Source: Acidobacteriota bacterium (GTDB lineage Bacteria > Acidobacteriota > Vicinamibacteria > Vicinamibacterales > Vicinamibacteraceae). From it: a stretch of DNA of 47,324 bases. The stretch lies in NCBI GenBank assembly GCA_020845575.1, contig JADLFL010000039.1, forward strand, positions 1 to 47,324. The letters are read 5' to 3'. The position numbers and the translations under genes are program-made. Of this stretch, positions 24,314 through 34,041 are shown piece after piece; the stretch's first letter is position 1; each line of letters starts with the position of its first letter. Below the pieces are notes generated by a model. The model was not told the origin of the DNA. It did no database searches and saw only the letters and a list, made by a program, of their open reading frames with translations.

Positions 24314-26977
24314 CTACCTCTTCTCTCCCAGACTGATCAGGTTGGCGACGATGCGGTAGGCGCCCGGGACGCCGGCGGGGAGTTCGCGGAACCAGGAGTA
24401 CGCCGAGTAGACGTAGTGTCCTTTGCCCAGACGGGCGTAGACGAGGCCGCCCTTCTGCTCCGTGTCCCACGGGTCGTGGCTCTCGAGGAGCGGGGTGTAC
24501 TGCGCGTCGAACGTCTGGAAGCCGTAGGCGTTGCGCTCCTGCTTCCAGCCGAGGAAGTCGTCCTGCGTGATGCGGTTCGGCGTGGTGAACACCGGGTGCG
24601 TCGGCTCGAGGATGGTCACCGGCGCCTCCTCATCGGTCACGCGCGAACCGATCTCGGCCGGGAACGGCGCGAGCTTGCGCTGCGTGTACACCTCGCGCTG
24701 CTCCTGCACGATCATCGTGCCGCCCGCGCGCACGTAGTCGATCAGCCGATCGTGGTTGGCCACCAAGTCGGGCCGCACGTCCGCCGCGCGCACGCCCACC
24801 ATGATCGTGTCGTACTTCGAGAGATCGCCGGACGTGACGTCGGCCGGCGTGAGTTGCGTCACCGTCACGCCGAGACGCGCGAGACCGTCAGGCACCTCGT
24901 CACCCGTGCCCATGATGTAGCCCACCGACACCGGCGCCACGCGCACGTCGACCAGGCGCAGGTCCACGCGGGCCGGCTCGTACATGCGGTGCGTCTGGAT
25001 GTGGGGATACGCGATCGTGCGGAGCGACGAAGCGTACGGCGGGCGGCCGGCCACGGTGGCCTGCGCGGTGAGCACGTAAGCGCCTGGTTTCACGTCAGCC
25101 GGCGGCGTCACCCTGAACGCGGCCGTCGCACTCTGCCCCGCCTGCTCGACGGCGAACGTGGCGCTGCGCGGCTCCGATGACCATCCCGCCGGCAAGTGCA
25201 ACGTCACCTCACCGGACTGTGCAGCCGACGACAGGTTCTCCACCCGCACCGTCACCGGCTGCGGCGTCCTGGCGCGCGCGAGGGCCACGACATCCATGCC
25301 CGGCGACACGTGTACCGACAGCGCGGGCACGACAACGAACGGGCGGCGCAGCTCGCCGCGCACCGGATCGATGATGCGGAACTGGACGGGCACGACGATG
25401 TCGATCGACGCGCCGGCAAGCGTGAGTTGCACGCGTCCGATGGCCACGGGTGGCGCCAGCGGCGCACCCAGCGGCCCATCGTCGCGCCACACGAACACGT
25501 CACCGCGCGCTTCCGCTGCCGTCAGCGTGCGTCCGCCTGGTGGCGGCGCGAGCCAGTATGGCTGGGTGACGGCTGCGTCGGTCGCCGCCGTCACACTGAA
25601 CGATCCCTGACGGGTCGGCTCCTCGCGGAGAAAGCGCGCCATGAATCCGCGGCCACCGAACTGCGGCGCTTCGGCAAGCGACGACTGCTGCCATCCGCGC
25701 GGCAGTTCGAGCGCCACGGTGCCGACACTGGCGTCGGTGCCGTCGGGCACGAACGCGCGGACGCTCACGCTCGCAGTCGCGCCAGGCACGATCGTCTCGC
25801 TCGTCGCCAGCGCCTCGACGTACACACCCGACGCGTGCAACAGCGCGTCCTCGTACTGCCGGATCTCGTGATCGAGCAGGAACACCGCTTCGGCCTTCGC
25901 GCCGGCCGACGCCGTCAGGCCGGCAACGGCCGTACGCGCTGCACGCGCCGCGGCGAGCCCGCGTGCGAGCGTCGGGACGATGCGCGCCGGCTGGCGTACG
26001 TCGACGGTGGTCAGCGCCTCGCGCGCCGCCGCGTCCATCACCGACAACTGCGATGCGAGCGCGCCATCGGGCAGGCCCGCGAGCGTCGCGAGACCGGCGA
26101 TCGACGTATCGATCCCGTCGAACACGGAGCGCTCCTGTTCGACCTTGGGCACCACGCTCTCGACGAGGCGGAGTCCTGTCGACTGCGGACCGTGCAGCAG
26201 CGCACCGCCCATCTCCTGCGTCTTGTGCTGCGAGCGCCCCTCGGACGCGATCTGCGCATAGGTGCGTCCGAGCGCGGGATCGAACACGCCCGTCGGGATG
26301 GTGACCGTCGGCGGCTGCGGCTGGTTCGGGCCGAACCGCATGCCGACGTACAGCTTCTTCACCTGCCATGGCCGCAGGCCCGCGGCGATCTGGTCAGGGA
26401 AGCGCGCCGGATCGGCGGCCGCCTGCACGGCCAGCGGCGTCAGAAACCCCGCGAACTGGTGATTGCCGTGGCCGTCGGCCGGCGTGCCGCTGAAGCGCGA
26501 TGCCACGACGAGCGGGCGGTACGTGCGGAGGACGCGCACCATGTCGGCCAGCGGCACGTCGCGCCCGCCCCACTTCCGCTCGGTCTCGGGCATGTTCACC
26601 GTGTAGCCGAAGTCCACCACGCGCGTGAAGAACTGTTCCCCGCCATCGAGCGCGCGCGCCTGCAGCAGTTCCTCCGTGCGGATGACGCCGAGCGCCTCGT
26701 AGAACTCGGGGCCGAGCACGTTCTGCCCCCCTTCCCCGCGATTGAGGGACAGGTACGCCACGCGCGCATGGTGACCGCGCGCGAGGGTCGCGATGAGCGC
26801 GCTGTCCTCATCGTCGGGGTGCGCGCCGGTGTGGATGGCGCTCGCGGTGGTCGTGAGGCGTTCGAGCTTCTGGATGAGGCCGGCCGCGCCTTCACCGTAT
26901 GGCGAGCGCACCTGCGCGGAGAGAGAGACGAGCGAGAGCGCCAGGGCCGCCGTCACCGCGCCAACGGAAATTCGCAT
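24314..26977 (-). CDS. exported PIG-L/LmbE-family deacetylase with NEW3-like C-terminal region
   Basis: An 887-residue protein with a signal peptide (VGAVTAALALSLVSLSAQV). The PIG-L zinc site is at residues 52-58 (AHPDDED, His53 and Asp56), with LSLNRGEGGQN after it and the third ligand His173 in DGHGNHQ. PIG-L enzymes remove N-acetyl groups from sugars such as GlcNAc derivatives. Beyond about residue 300 come two beta-sandwich regions. The first contains ASVSVRAFVPDGTDASV. The second is a NEW3-type alpha-galactosidase-associated domain (VTLHLPAGWSSEPRSATFAV, then PPADVKPGAYVLTAQATVAG). A last domain resembles a class I glutamine amidotransferase-like (ThuA-like) fold (YIMGTGDEVPDGLARLGVTV, YDTIMVGVRA). 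It probably acts on sugar polymers outside the cytoplasm. The start has a TATCAT box 6 bases upstream and no ribosome site. Confidence 0.82.
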   Translation of the reverse strand: MRISVGAVTAALALSLVSLSAQVRSPYGEGAAGLIQKLERLTTTASAIHTGAHPDDEDSALIATLARGHHARVAYLSLNRGEGGQNVLGPEFYEALGVIRTEELLQARALDGGEQFFTRVVDFGYTVNMPETERKWGGRDVPLADMVRVLRTYRPLVVASRFSGTPADGHGNHQFAGFLTPLAVQAAADPARFPDQIAAGLRPWQVKKLYVGMRFGPNQPQPPTVTIPTGVFDPALGRTYAQIASEGRSQHKTQEMGGALLHGPQSTGLRLVESVVPKVEQERSVFDGIDTSIAGLATLAGLPDGALASQLSVMDAAAREALTTVDVRQPARIVPTLARGLAAARAARTAVAGLTASAGAKAEAVFLLDHEIRQYEDALLHASGVYVEALATSETIVPGATASVSVRAFVPDGTDASVGTVALELPRGWQQSSLAEAPQFGGRGFMARFLREEPTRQGSFSVTAATDAAVTQPYWLAPPPGGRTLTAAEARGDVFVWRDDGPLGAPLAPPVAIGRVQLTLAGASIDIVVPVQFRIIDPVRGELRRPFVVVPALSVHVSPGMDVVALARARTPQPVTVRVENLSSAAQSGEVTLHLPAGWSSEPRSATFAVEQAGQSATAAFRVTPPADVKPGAYVLTAQATVAGRPPYASSLRTIAYPHIQTHRMYEPARVDLRLVDVRVAPVSVGYIMGTGDEVPDGLARLGVTVTQLTPADVTSGDLSKYDTIMVGVRAADVRPDLVANHDRLIDYVRAGGTMIVQEQREVYTQRKLAPFPAEIGSRVTDEEAPVTILEPTHPVFTTPNRITQDDFLGWKQERNAYGFQTFDAQYTPLLESHDPWDTEQKGGLVYARLGKGHYVYSAYSWFRELPAGVPGAYRIVANLISLGEKR

Positions 26978-26983
26978 CCGGCG

Positions 26984-26989
26984 ATGATA
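26984..26989 (-). promoter_or_regulatory. candidate -10 box of the PIG-L gene
   Basis: TATCAT, read leftward, ends 6 bases before the ATG at 26977. It sits in the short gap after metX, so the PIG-L gene may have its own promoter within a metY-metX run. Confidence 0.4.
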
Positions 26990-27000
26990 CTGCGCGGGCG

Positions 27001-28026
27001 CTACGCTCGTTCCCTGAACGTTCGGACGGCGCGAAGGACGTCGTCCTGCTCGATGAGGAAGGCGTCGTGGCCGTGCGGCGACGTCAGCCAGACCAGGTCG
27101 CTGTTGGGCAGCCCCTCGGCCAGGGCGCGCATCTCGTGCGGGGGATAGAGGACGTCCGTGTCGATGCCGATCACGAGCGCGGGCTGCGTGATGCGCGCGA
27201 GCGCCGCCTGCACGCCGCCACGCCCGCGACCCACGTCGTGCGAATCGAGCACGTGCGTGAGCGCGACGTACGCCCGCGCATCGAACCGCTGCACCAGCCG
27301 CTCGCCATGACGATGCAGCCAGCGCGTGACGTCGGGCTGCGACGGATCCTCGCGGCTGCCGCCGAAGCGCGCTTCGAACGACAACGCGCCGCGATAGCTG
27401 ATCATGCCCATCATCCGCGCCGTCGCGAGCCCGCGCGCGGCAGGCCCGGCGGGCCACTCGGGATCGGCGAAGATCGCCTGCCGCTGCGCTTCGGCCAGCG
27501 CCACGGCCCACGGTGCGTGCACGGCCGGCGCGGCCAGCACCGCAATCGCGTCGACCATCTCCGGATACAGCAGCGCCCATTCGAGCGCCTGCATGCCGCC
27601 CATCGATCCGCCGATCGCGAGTCGCACGCGCGTCACGCCGAGCGCGGCCAGCAACCGGCGCTGCACGTGGACCACGTCACGCACCGTCACGGCCGGGGCG
27701 TCGGGCCGCGCACCGAAGACCGCATCCCATTCGGGCGTGCCGGGCCCGGACGTACCGTAGCAACTGCCGAGGACGTTGCTGCAGATCACGAAGTCGCGCT
27801 CGGGATCGAGCGCGCCGTCCGGGCCGATGAGCGCGCCCCACCAGTCGGCGACGTCAGCAGACCCGGTGAGCGCGTGACACACGAGCACCGCGTTGTCGCC
27901 GCTCGGGGCACGTGTGCCCCACGTCTGGTACGCGACGGTCACGCGCGAGAGCGTCGCGCCAGACTCCACGGTGAAGGGCGCCGGCAGCAGGAGCTGCTGG
28001 CGCCCGTTCGCCACGATCGTGCTCAC
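27001..28026 (-). CDS. metX: homoserine O-acetyltransferase (MetX family)
   Basis: A 341-residue alpha/beta hydrolase-fold acyltransferase that activates homoserine, the committed step of methionine synthesis. Family blocks: VLVCHALTGSADV, FVICSNVLGSCYGTSGP, the nucleophile GGSMGGMQALEW, ARMMGMISYRG, and the Asp/His of the triad in IGIDTDVLYPP and SPHGHDAFL. Family members use acetyl-CoA or, less often, succinyl-CoA; sequence alone does not settle which. It starts 2 bases after the metY stop, so the two form an operon read leftward. A partner enzyme acting on acetyl-homoserine favours acetyl-CoA. Confidence 0.93.
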   Translation of the reverse strand: MSTIVANGRQQLLLPAPFTVESGATLSRVTVAYQTWGTRAPSGDNAVLVCHALTGSADVADWWGALIGPDGALDPERDFVICSNVLGSCYGTSGPGTPEWDAVFGARPDAPAVTVRDVVHVQRRLLAALGVTRVRLAIGGSMGGMQALEWALLYPEMVDAIAVLAAPAVHAPWAVALAEAQRQAIFADPEWPAGPAARGLATARMMGMISYRGALSFEARFGGSREDPSQPDVTRWLHRHGERLVQRFDARAYVALTHVLDSHDVGRGRGGVQAALARITQPALVIGIDTDVLYPPHEMRALAEGLPNSDLVWLTSPHGHDAFLIEQDDVLRAVRTFRERA

Positions 28027-28028
28027 GT

Positions 28029-29342
<1,314 letters not shown>

Positions 29343-29350
29343 TCAGTATT

Positions 29351-29391
29351 TATGACGACGCTCGCGTCCGACAAGACATGCGAGCGTCATA
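29351..29391. promoter_or_regulatory. imperfect palindrome upstream of metY, possible operator or RNA hairpin
   Basis: TATGACG (29351-29357) pairs with CGTCATA (29385-29391), and CTCGC (29361-29365) with GCGAG (29380-29384), leaving a 3-base bulge and a 14-base loop. It abuts a TAAATA box for metY (29347-29352, read leftward) and lies after the histidine-kinase stop. It could be an operator for methionine control or a transcript hairpin. Confidence 0.5.
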
Positions 29392-29414
29392 GATTGAGTC
29401 CGGCAACGGGCAGC

Positions 29415-30839
29415 TCACTCCTCCCCCTGCGGCAGGCGGATCGTGAACGTCGTCTGACCGGGCTGGCTGGCAACGGTCACTGTGCCACCGTGGCGCTCGA
29501 CGATGGCGCGAACGATGGAGAGGCCGAGGCCGCTCCCCTCCCGCGTGGCGGCGCGAGAGGGATCCGCCTTGTAGAATCTGTCGAACACGTGCGGCAGGTG
29601 TTCCGGGTCGATTCCGTGTCCTGTGTCGGCCACCGACAGCGCGACGGCGTCACCATCCCTCGACGCCGTCATGGTCACGCGGCCACCATCGGGCGCGTGG
29701 CGCAACGCGTTGGCGACGAGATTGTCGACGGCCTGTTCGAGGCGGTGTGGATCACCGCAGATCTGATCGGCGGCCTCGTCCACCTTGACGTCGATTGCCA
29801 CCCCGTGCTCGGCCGCGATCGGCTCGTGCCGGTGCGCCACGTGCTGGAACAGCTTGTCTGTCGCGAACACGCCCATCTCGAAGTCGGCAACGCCGTTCTC
29901 GAGCCTGGCCACGTCGAGCAGGTCGGCCACGATCCGATCGAGGCGCCGCGTCTCTCGCGCGAGCGTGCCGAAGTATCGCGCACGCCGATCCGCATCGGCG
30001 GCGATCTCCGGCATCTGCACGGTCTCGATGAAACCGAGCATGGCCGTGAGCGGCGTCTTCAGCTCGTGAGACACGTCGGCCAGCATCTGACGGCGCAGCC
30101 TGTCTGCCGTCTTGAGCGCACGGTCGCGTTCCGCGAGTTCGTCGCCCATCCTGTTGAACGCACGCGCCACGACGGCGATCTCGTCACCGCCTTCGGCCGG
30201 CGCACGTGCCTGGAGGTCGCCCTCGCGCATGCGTTCGGCGGTCGACGCCAGCACCGACAACTTCCGCCGCGCAGGCGTGAAGATGATCCACGACGCGAGG
30301 GCGGTACCGGTCACGAGCAGCAACAGCCCCGACGGCGACACCAGTCGGGCGAGCTCGCCAAACAGCGTACGGGGCGGGAATCGGAGCACGACCAGCCCAC
30401 GCAGTTGTCCCTCGACCTGGATGGGCGCCGTGAGGAACGCCGTGTTGGTGCCGGTGGTGAGACGCTCCTCCCGCGGGGTGGGTGGGAGCATCTGTCGGGC
30501 GTGGGCCACCACGGCTTCTGGCAGCGGCGTGGGCGAGGCCGAGACGATCGTGCCGTCGCACATCACGACGTCCATGAGCGCCCAGTCGGGATGGCGCTCC
30601 GCCCTGATGCGCCTGAGGTCGCACGTGTCGGCGCGCTCGAGTTCGGCGGCACACGCGCGCGCGACGTCCATCGACACCGCGTGCGGCGCACGGCGCGGGT
30701 CGCGCGCGTCGCGCTGCGCCTTGATCGAGACGATGAATCCCTGCAGCAGCGCGATGCCGATCGCGAGCAGGACGAAGCTCACACCGATGCGCAGGTAGAG
30801 GCTGCGCCACCACGCGACGGGCTCCATGTGTGCACGCAT
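29415..30839 (-). CDS. sensor histidine kinase
   Basis: A 474-residue membrane kinase: TM1 about 17-39, periplasmic sensor about 40-168, TM2 about 169-187, HAMP about 188-240, HisKA with the phosphoacceptor His258 in LADVSHELKTPLTAM, and a HATPase_c domain (N box VDNLVANALRHA, G1 VADTGHGIDP, F/G2 FDRFYKADPSRAATREGSGL). The sensor domain has two Cys (DTCDL and VMCDG) that could form a disulfide; no ligand is predicted. It diverges from the response regulator at 30878, which is presumably its partner. It ends 75 bases before metY, read in the same direction. A start at 30827 is also possible. Confidence 0.92.
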   Translation of the reverse strand: MRAHMEPVAWWRSLYLRIGVSFVLLAIGIALLQGFIVSIKAQRDARDPRRAPHAVSMDVARACAAELERADTCDLRRIRAERHPDWALMDVVMCDGTIVSASPTPLPEAVVAHARQMLPPTPREERLTTGTNTAFLTAPIQVEGQLRGLVVLRFPPRTLFGELARLVSPSGLLLLVTGTALASWIIFTPARRKLSVLASTAERMREGDLQARAPAEGGDEIAVVARAFNRMGDELAERDRALKTADRLRRQMLADVSHELKTPLTAMLGFIETVQMPEIAADADRRARYFGTLARETRRLDRIVADLLDVARLENGVADFEMGVFATDKLFQHVAHRHEPIAAEHGVAIDVKVDEAADQICGDPHRLEQAVDNLVANALRHAPDGGRVTMTASRDGDAVALSVADTGHGIDPEHLPHVFDRFYKADPSRAATREGSGLGLSIVRAIVERHGGTVTVASQPGQTTFTIRLPQGEE

Positions 30840-30877
30840 GGTAAACCTTTGTGGCGCGCGATCCGTATGGAGTCGTG

Positions 30878-31591
30878 ATGCCAGGGACGGACGTCCGTCG
30901 GGTTCTGGTCGTGGAAGACGACGCGTCGATCCGTGATCTGCTGCAGCTGCACCTCGGCCTTGCCGGCTTCGAGGTGGAAGACGAAGCGAACGGCCGCGCC
31001 GCGCTCGATCGCGCGCGCCAGCAGCGCTTCGATCTCCTCGTGCTCGACGTGATGCTGCCCGGACTCGACGGCGTCTCCATCTGCCGGGCGCTGCGTGCGA
31101 GCGGGCCGAACGTCGATACGCCCATCCTCATGCTCACCGCGCGCGACAGCGAAGCCGACACGGTGATCGGCCTCGAGAGCGGCGCCGACGACTATCTCGC
31201 CAAATCATTCGGCGTCAGGGAGTTACAGGCACGCGTGCTCGCCGTCACACGGCGGCACGCGCGCGCCACCTCGAACGGGACCGACGCGCCGGCGATCCTG
31301 GAACTCGCACCGGGCATCACGATGGACGTGGCGCGGCGCGACGTGACGATGCACGGTGCCGCGGTCGACCTGACGCGACAGGAATTCGATCTCCTGTACC
31401 ACCTGGTCGCCAATCGCGGCATCGTGTTCAGTCGTACGCGCCTGCTCGAGACGGCGTGGTCCAACGACACGTACACCGAGCGCACGGTCGATACGGTGGT
31501 GAGCCGATTGCGCAAGAAGCTGGAGCGCGATCCGCGCGAGCCAGAGCTGATCCTGACGGCGTGGGGCGTGGGCTACAAGTTCAGCAAGTAG
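30878..31591 (+). CDS. OmpR-family response regulator with Lys-Ser in place of Lys-Pro
   Basis: A 237-residue regulator: receiver domain (about 5-120) with the acidic pocket VVEDD (residues 11-15), phosphoacceptor Asp57 in LLVLDVMLPGLDG, Thr87 in LMLTARD and Lys109. The residue after Lys109, almost always Pro in receivers, is Ser110 (DDYLAKSFGVREL; TCA at 31205-31207). A winged-helix DNA-binding domain follows (VDLTRQEFDLLYHLVANRG, RTVDTVVSRLRKKLERDP, ILTAWGVGYKF). The ATG at 30878 is chosen over upstream GTGs because GGAG sits 5 bases before it. It pairs with the divergent histidine kinase; targets are unknown. Confidence 0.93.
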   Translation: MPGTDVRRVLVVEDDASIRDLLQLHLGLAGFEVEDEANGRAALDRARQQRFDLLVLDVMLPGLDGVSICRALRASGPNVDTPILMLTARDSEADTVIGLESGADDYLAKSFGVRELQARVLAVTRRHARATSNGTDAPAILELAPGITMDVARRDVTMHGAAVDLTRQEFDLLYHLVANRGIVFSRTRLLETAWSNDTYTERTVDTVVSRLRKKLERDPREPELILTAWGVGYKFSK

Positions 31592-31803
31592 CGCGTGTCG
31601 AGCGCCCACACAGCTGCATAGCACCTGCAACACTCGCGCAACATCCGCAGCGTCGAATGGAGAAGGCAGGCCGCGGGACGCTCAGGAGACGGACGTCGCA
31701 CAGGCAGGAGGACGGATATTCCAACAGGGGTTGGGGTCAACCGACAGCAACTTCCTGCTCGTCGACACCCGATCCTGAACGTTCCCGCGGTCCGCGTGTT
31801 GTA
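31592..31803. other. 212-base convergent intergenic stretch with no recognised feature
   Basis: It lies between the response regulator and the convergent glycosyltransferase gene. I see no convincing small gene, hairpin with T-run or repeat copy in it. Confidence 0.5.
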
Positions 31804-33078
31804 TCACACCTGTCGACGTAACTGCATGGCGTCGCGGAGGGGCTGCAGCCGTCTCAGCGCGGGATTGCAGCGCTCGGCGTGCGCGAGCGACAGGCACCCG
31901 CGATCCCATTGACCGGCCCGCATCGCGGCCGTGGCATCGGCGGCGTGCCACAGGTCGTCGCGCAGAAGCGTCCTGTCGGCGCGAAGCGTGTCGACGAATC
32001 GCAGCGCACGCGCCGGATCGACCTCGACGAACCGTTCCCAGAACGGCCACGCACGCGTCTCGCTGACGAAGGCGCGTAGCGTGTCTGCAATCGACGCGAG
32101 GCGATGCACGTACGTATGCGCGTCGCGCACGACGCGCGCGCCTGTCGCCGCCATCCGCTCCCGCCCCTCCTCATCGTCCAGCAGCCGCGAGACCAGGTCG
32201 ACGATGGGCTCATCGTCGGCGATGGCCACAAGGTGTTCGCCTGGCGTGAAGAGCGTGGCGGCCTCGTCGGCGCGGTCGGTCACGACCAGACACCCGCACG
32301 CCATCGCTTCGAAGACGCGCATGTTGAGGCTCGCGCGGCCGTGCGCGCGCGTGACGTTCACCGTGAGACGCGCTCGCTGATAGACGTGCCGCAACCGATC
32401 GCGTTCCGGCACGAACCCCTTGTAGCTCTCCTCCAACGCGGCGTCGCTCGTCCAGCCCCTCCGGTCGTAGCCGTACACCGAGAGGCCGAACGGCACGAGG
32501 TGGCGCAACACGTCGCATCGCTCCGGCGTGGGCCCACCGGAGAACACGACGGGCGCGTCGCGCCGCGTACCGGCCACCGGCGGGAAGAACATCTGGTCGT
32601 TGACCGCCATCGGCAGGTACTCGGCCGCCACGCCGTAGCGGTGCAGGTCCGCCAGTGCGTGACGGTCCCAGCAGAACACGCGGATGTCGGCGGCCTGCAG
32701 GCGGTCGATGTAGGGCGCCGTCGCGGCGTCCACGGGCCGGTCGAATGGTGGGCCGAAGTCGTAGAAGAAGCACGCGACGGGTGCACGCGCCACATCGGCG
32801 AGCCGCCACGGGTCGTCAGGCAGCGCGTCGGGGAACGGCGGCAGGATGGCTTCGATGCCGTAGCTGAAGACGAGGTCCGGTTCGAACGCGCGGACCTCGT
32901 CGGTGACCCGAGCCAGTGTCGCCTGCCACGTCTCGCGCGGCGCGCCACGCAACTGCTGCGTGAGGGCGTCGAAGTCGATCCAGTGGACCACCCACCCCAG
33001 CCGGCGCGCGGCCTCCGCCAGATCGAAGGCGACGAATCGCGCGAAGCTGCGCTGGCGGATGGAGACGACGATCTTCAT
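31804..33078 (-). CDS. glycosyltransferase, CgeB/DUF3880-like
   Basis: A 424-residue protein of the GT-B type. The N-terminal half contains MKIVVSIRQRSFARFVAFDL and VFSYGIEAILPPFPDALPDD, and CWDRHALADLHRYGVAAEYL leads into the acceptor side. The C-terminal half carries the nucleotide-sugar side: VVFSGGPTPERCDVLRHLVP, ARLTVNVTRAHGRASLNMRV and FEAMACGCLVVTDRADEAAT. That last block is the E-x7-E-like signature of family 1/4 glycosyltransferases and of CgeB spore-coat proteins. The last 100 residues are helical. The start at 33078 is where the Rossmann-like strand begins. It diverges from a sugar nucleotidyltransferase/kinase pair with a 35-base gap, which hints that the three share a sugar pathway. 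Confidence 0.75.
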   Translation of the reverse strand: MKIVVSIRQRSFARFVAFDLAEAARRLGWVVHWIDFDALTQQLRGAPRETWQATLARVTDEVRAFEPDLVFSYGIEAILPPFPDALPDDPWRLADVARAPVACFFYDFGPPFDRPVDAATAPYIDRLQAADIRVFCWDRHALADLHRYGVAAEYLPMAVNDQMFFPPVAGTRRDAPVVFSGGPTPERCDVLRHLVPFGLSVYGYDRRGWTSDAALEESYKGFVPERDRLRHVYQRARLTVNVTRAHGRASLNMRVFEAMACGCLVVTDRADEAATLFTPGEHLVAIADDEPIVDLVSRLLDDEEGRERMAATGARVVRDAHTYVHRLASIADTLRAFVSETRAWPFWERFVEVDPARALRFVDTLRADRTLLRDDLWHAADATAAMRAGQWDRGCLSLAHAERCNPALRRLQPLRDAMQLRRQV

Positions 33079-33113
33079 GCCCGACCGGACCGATGTGGTG
33101 TACAACACGAAGG

Positions 33114-34037
33114 ATGCCGACGCAAGCGCCCCCCGCTCTTCTCGTCCTGGCTGCCGGCATGGGCAGCCGCTATGGCGGCCTCAAGCAACTGGACCCGATG
33201 GGTCCTCACGGCGAGACCGTGATGGACTACGCGATCTTCGATGCACTGCGCGCCGGGTTCGGCCGCGTGGTCTTCGTCATCCGCCGCGATTTCGAGGAGC
33301 CGTTTCGCCAGCAGGTGCTCTCGCGCTACGAAGGCAAGATCGACGTCGGCTACTGCTTCCAGGACATGGACGAGCTACCGGGCGGCTTCACGCGTCCCGC
33401 GGACCGCGTCAAACCGTGGGGCACCACGCACGCCATTCTCGCGGCGCGCGACGTCATCCGCGAGCCGTTCGCCGCCATCAACGCCGACGACTTCTACGGT
33501 CAGCAGTCGTACCAGGTGCTGCACGACTTCCTCGCCTCGTCCGCGCGCGAGCAGGAACCGCATCGCTATGCGATGGTCGGCTTCACGCTGCGATCCACGC
33601 TGTCGCCGCACGGCACCGTCGCTCGTGGCGTGAGCGTCACCGACGACAAGGGACACCTCGTGTCGATCCGCGAGCTCACGAAGGTGACACCCGTGGGCGA
33701 TCACGTGGAGAACCAGGACGGCAGCGACCCGCCCGAACGCCTCACGGGTGACGAGCCCGTCTCGATGAACATGTGGGGCTTCACGCCCGCGTTGTTCCCG
33801 CAGATCGAGCAGGCGTTCATCGAGTTCCTCGACGCGCACGGGCAGGAGCTCACCTCCGAGTGCTATATCCCCGCGACGGTGGACGTTCTCATCAGGAACA
33901 ATGCCTGCGTCGTCGAGGTGCTGCGCACGACGAGCCGGTGGTTCGGCGTGACGTATCGCGAAGACAAGCCCGGCGTGATGGCGGCGATGGCGGACCTGGC
34001 CGCCAGCGGCGCGTACCCGTCGCCGCTCTTCGGCTGA
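33114..34037 (+). CDS. sugar-phosphate nucleotidyltransferase
   Basis: A 307-residue protein whose first strand carries the NTP-transferase signature LLVLAAGMGSRYGGLKQLDP (residues about 10-29), with KPWGTTHAILAARDVI and FAAINADDFYGQQSYQVL providing the base- and metal-binding Asp. The C-terminus has SECYIPATVDVLIRNN, then SRWFGVTYREDKPGV. Enzymes of this kind join a sugar-1-phosphate to a nucleoside triphosphate. It is followed after 4 bases by an APH-fold sugar kinase. That pairing (anomeric kinase plus nucleotidyltransferase) is the usual shape of a salvage route from free hexosamine to UDP-sugar, as in NahK/GlmU-like or AmgK/MurU pairs. The ATG at 33114 has a TACAAC box 7 bases upstream. 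Confidence 0.82.
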   Translation: MPTQAPPALLVLAAGMGSRYGGLKQLDPMGPHGETVMDYAIFDALRAGFGRVVFVIRRDFEEPFRQQVLSRYEGKIDVGYCFQDMDELPGGFTRPADRVKPWGTTHAILAARDVIREPFAAINADDFYGQQSYQVLHDFLASSAREQEPHRYAMVGFTLRSTLSPHGTVARGVSVTDDKGHLVSIRELTKVTPVGDHVENQDGSDPPERLTGDEPVSMNMWGFTPALFPQIEQAFIEFLDAHGQELTSECYIPATVDVLIRNNACVVEVLRTTSRWFGVTYREDKPGVMAAMADLAASGAYPSPLFG

Positions 34038-34041
34038 CCTC

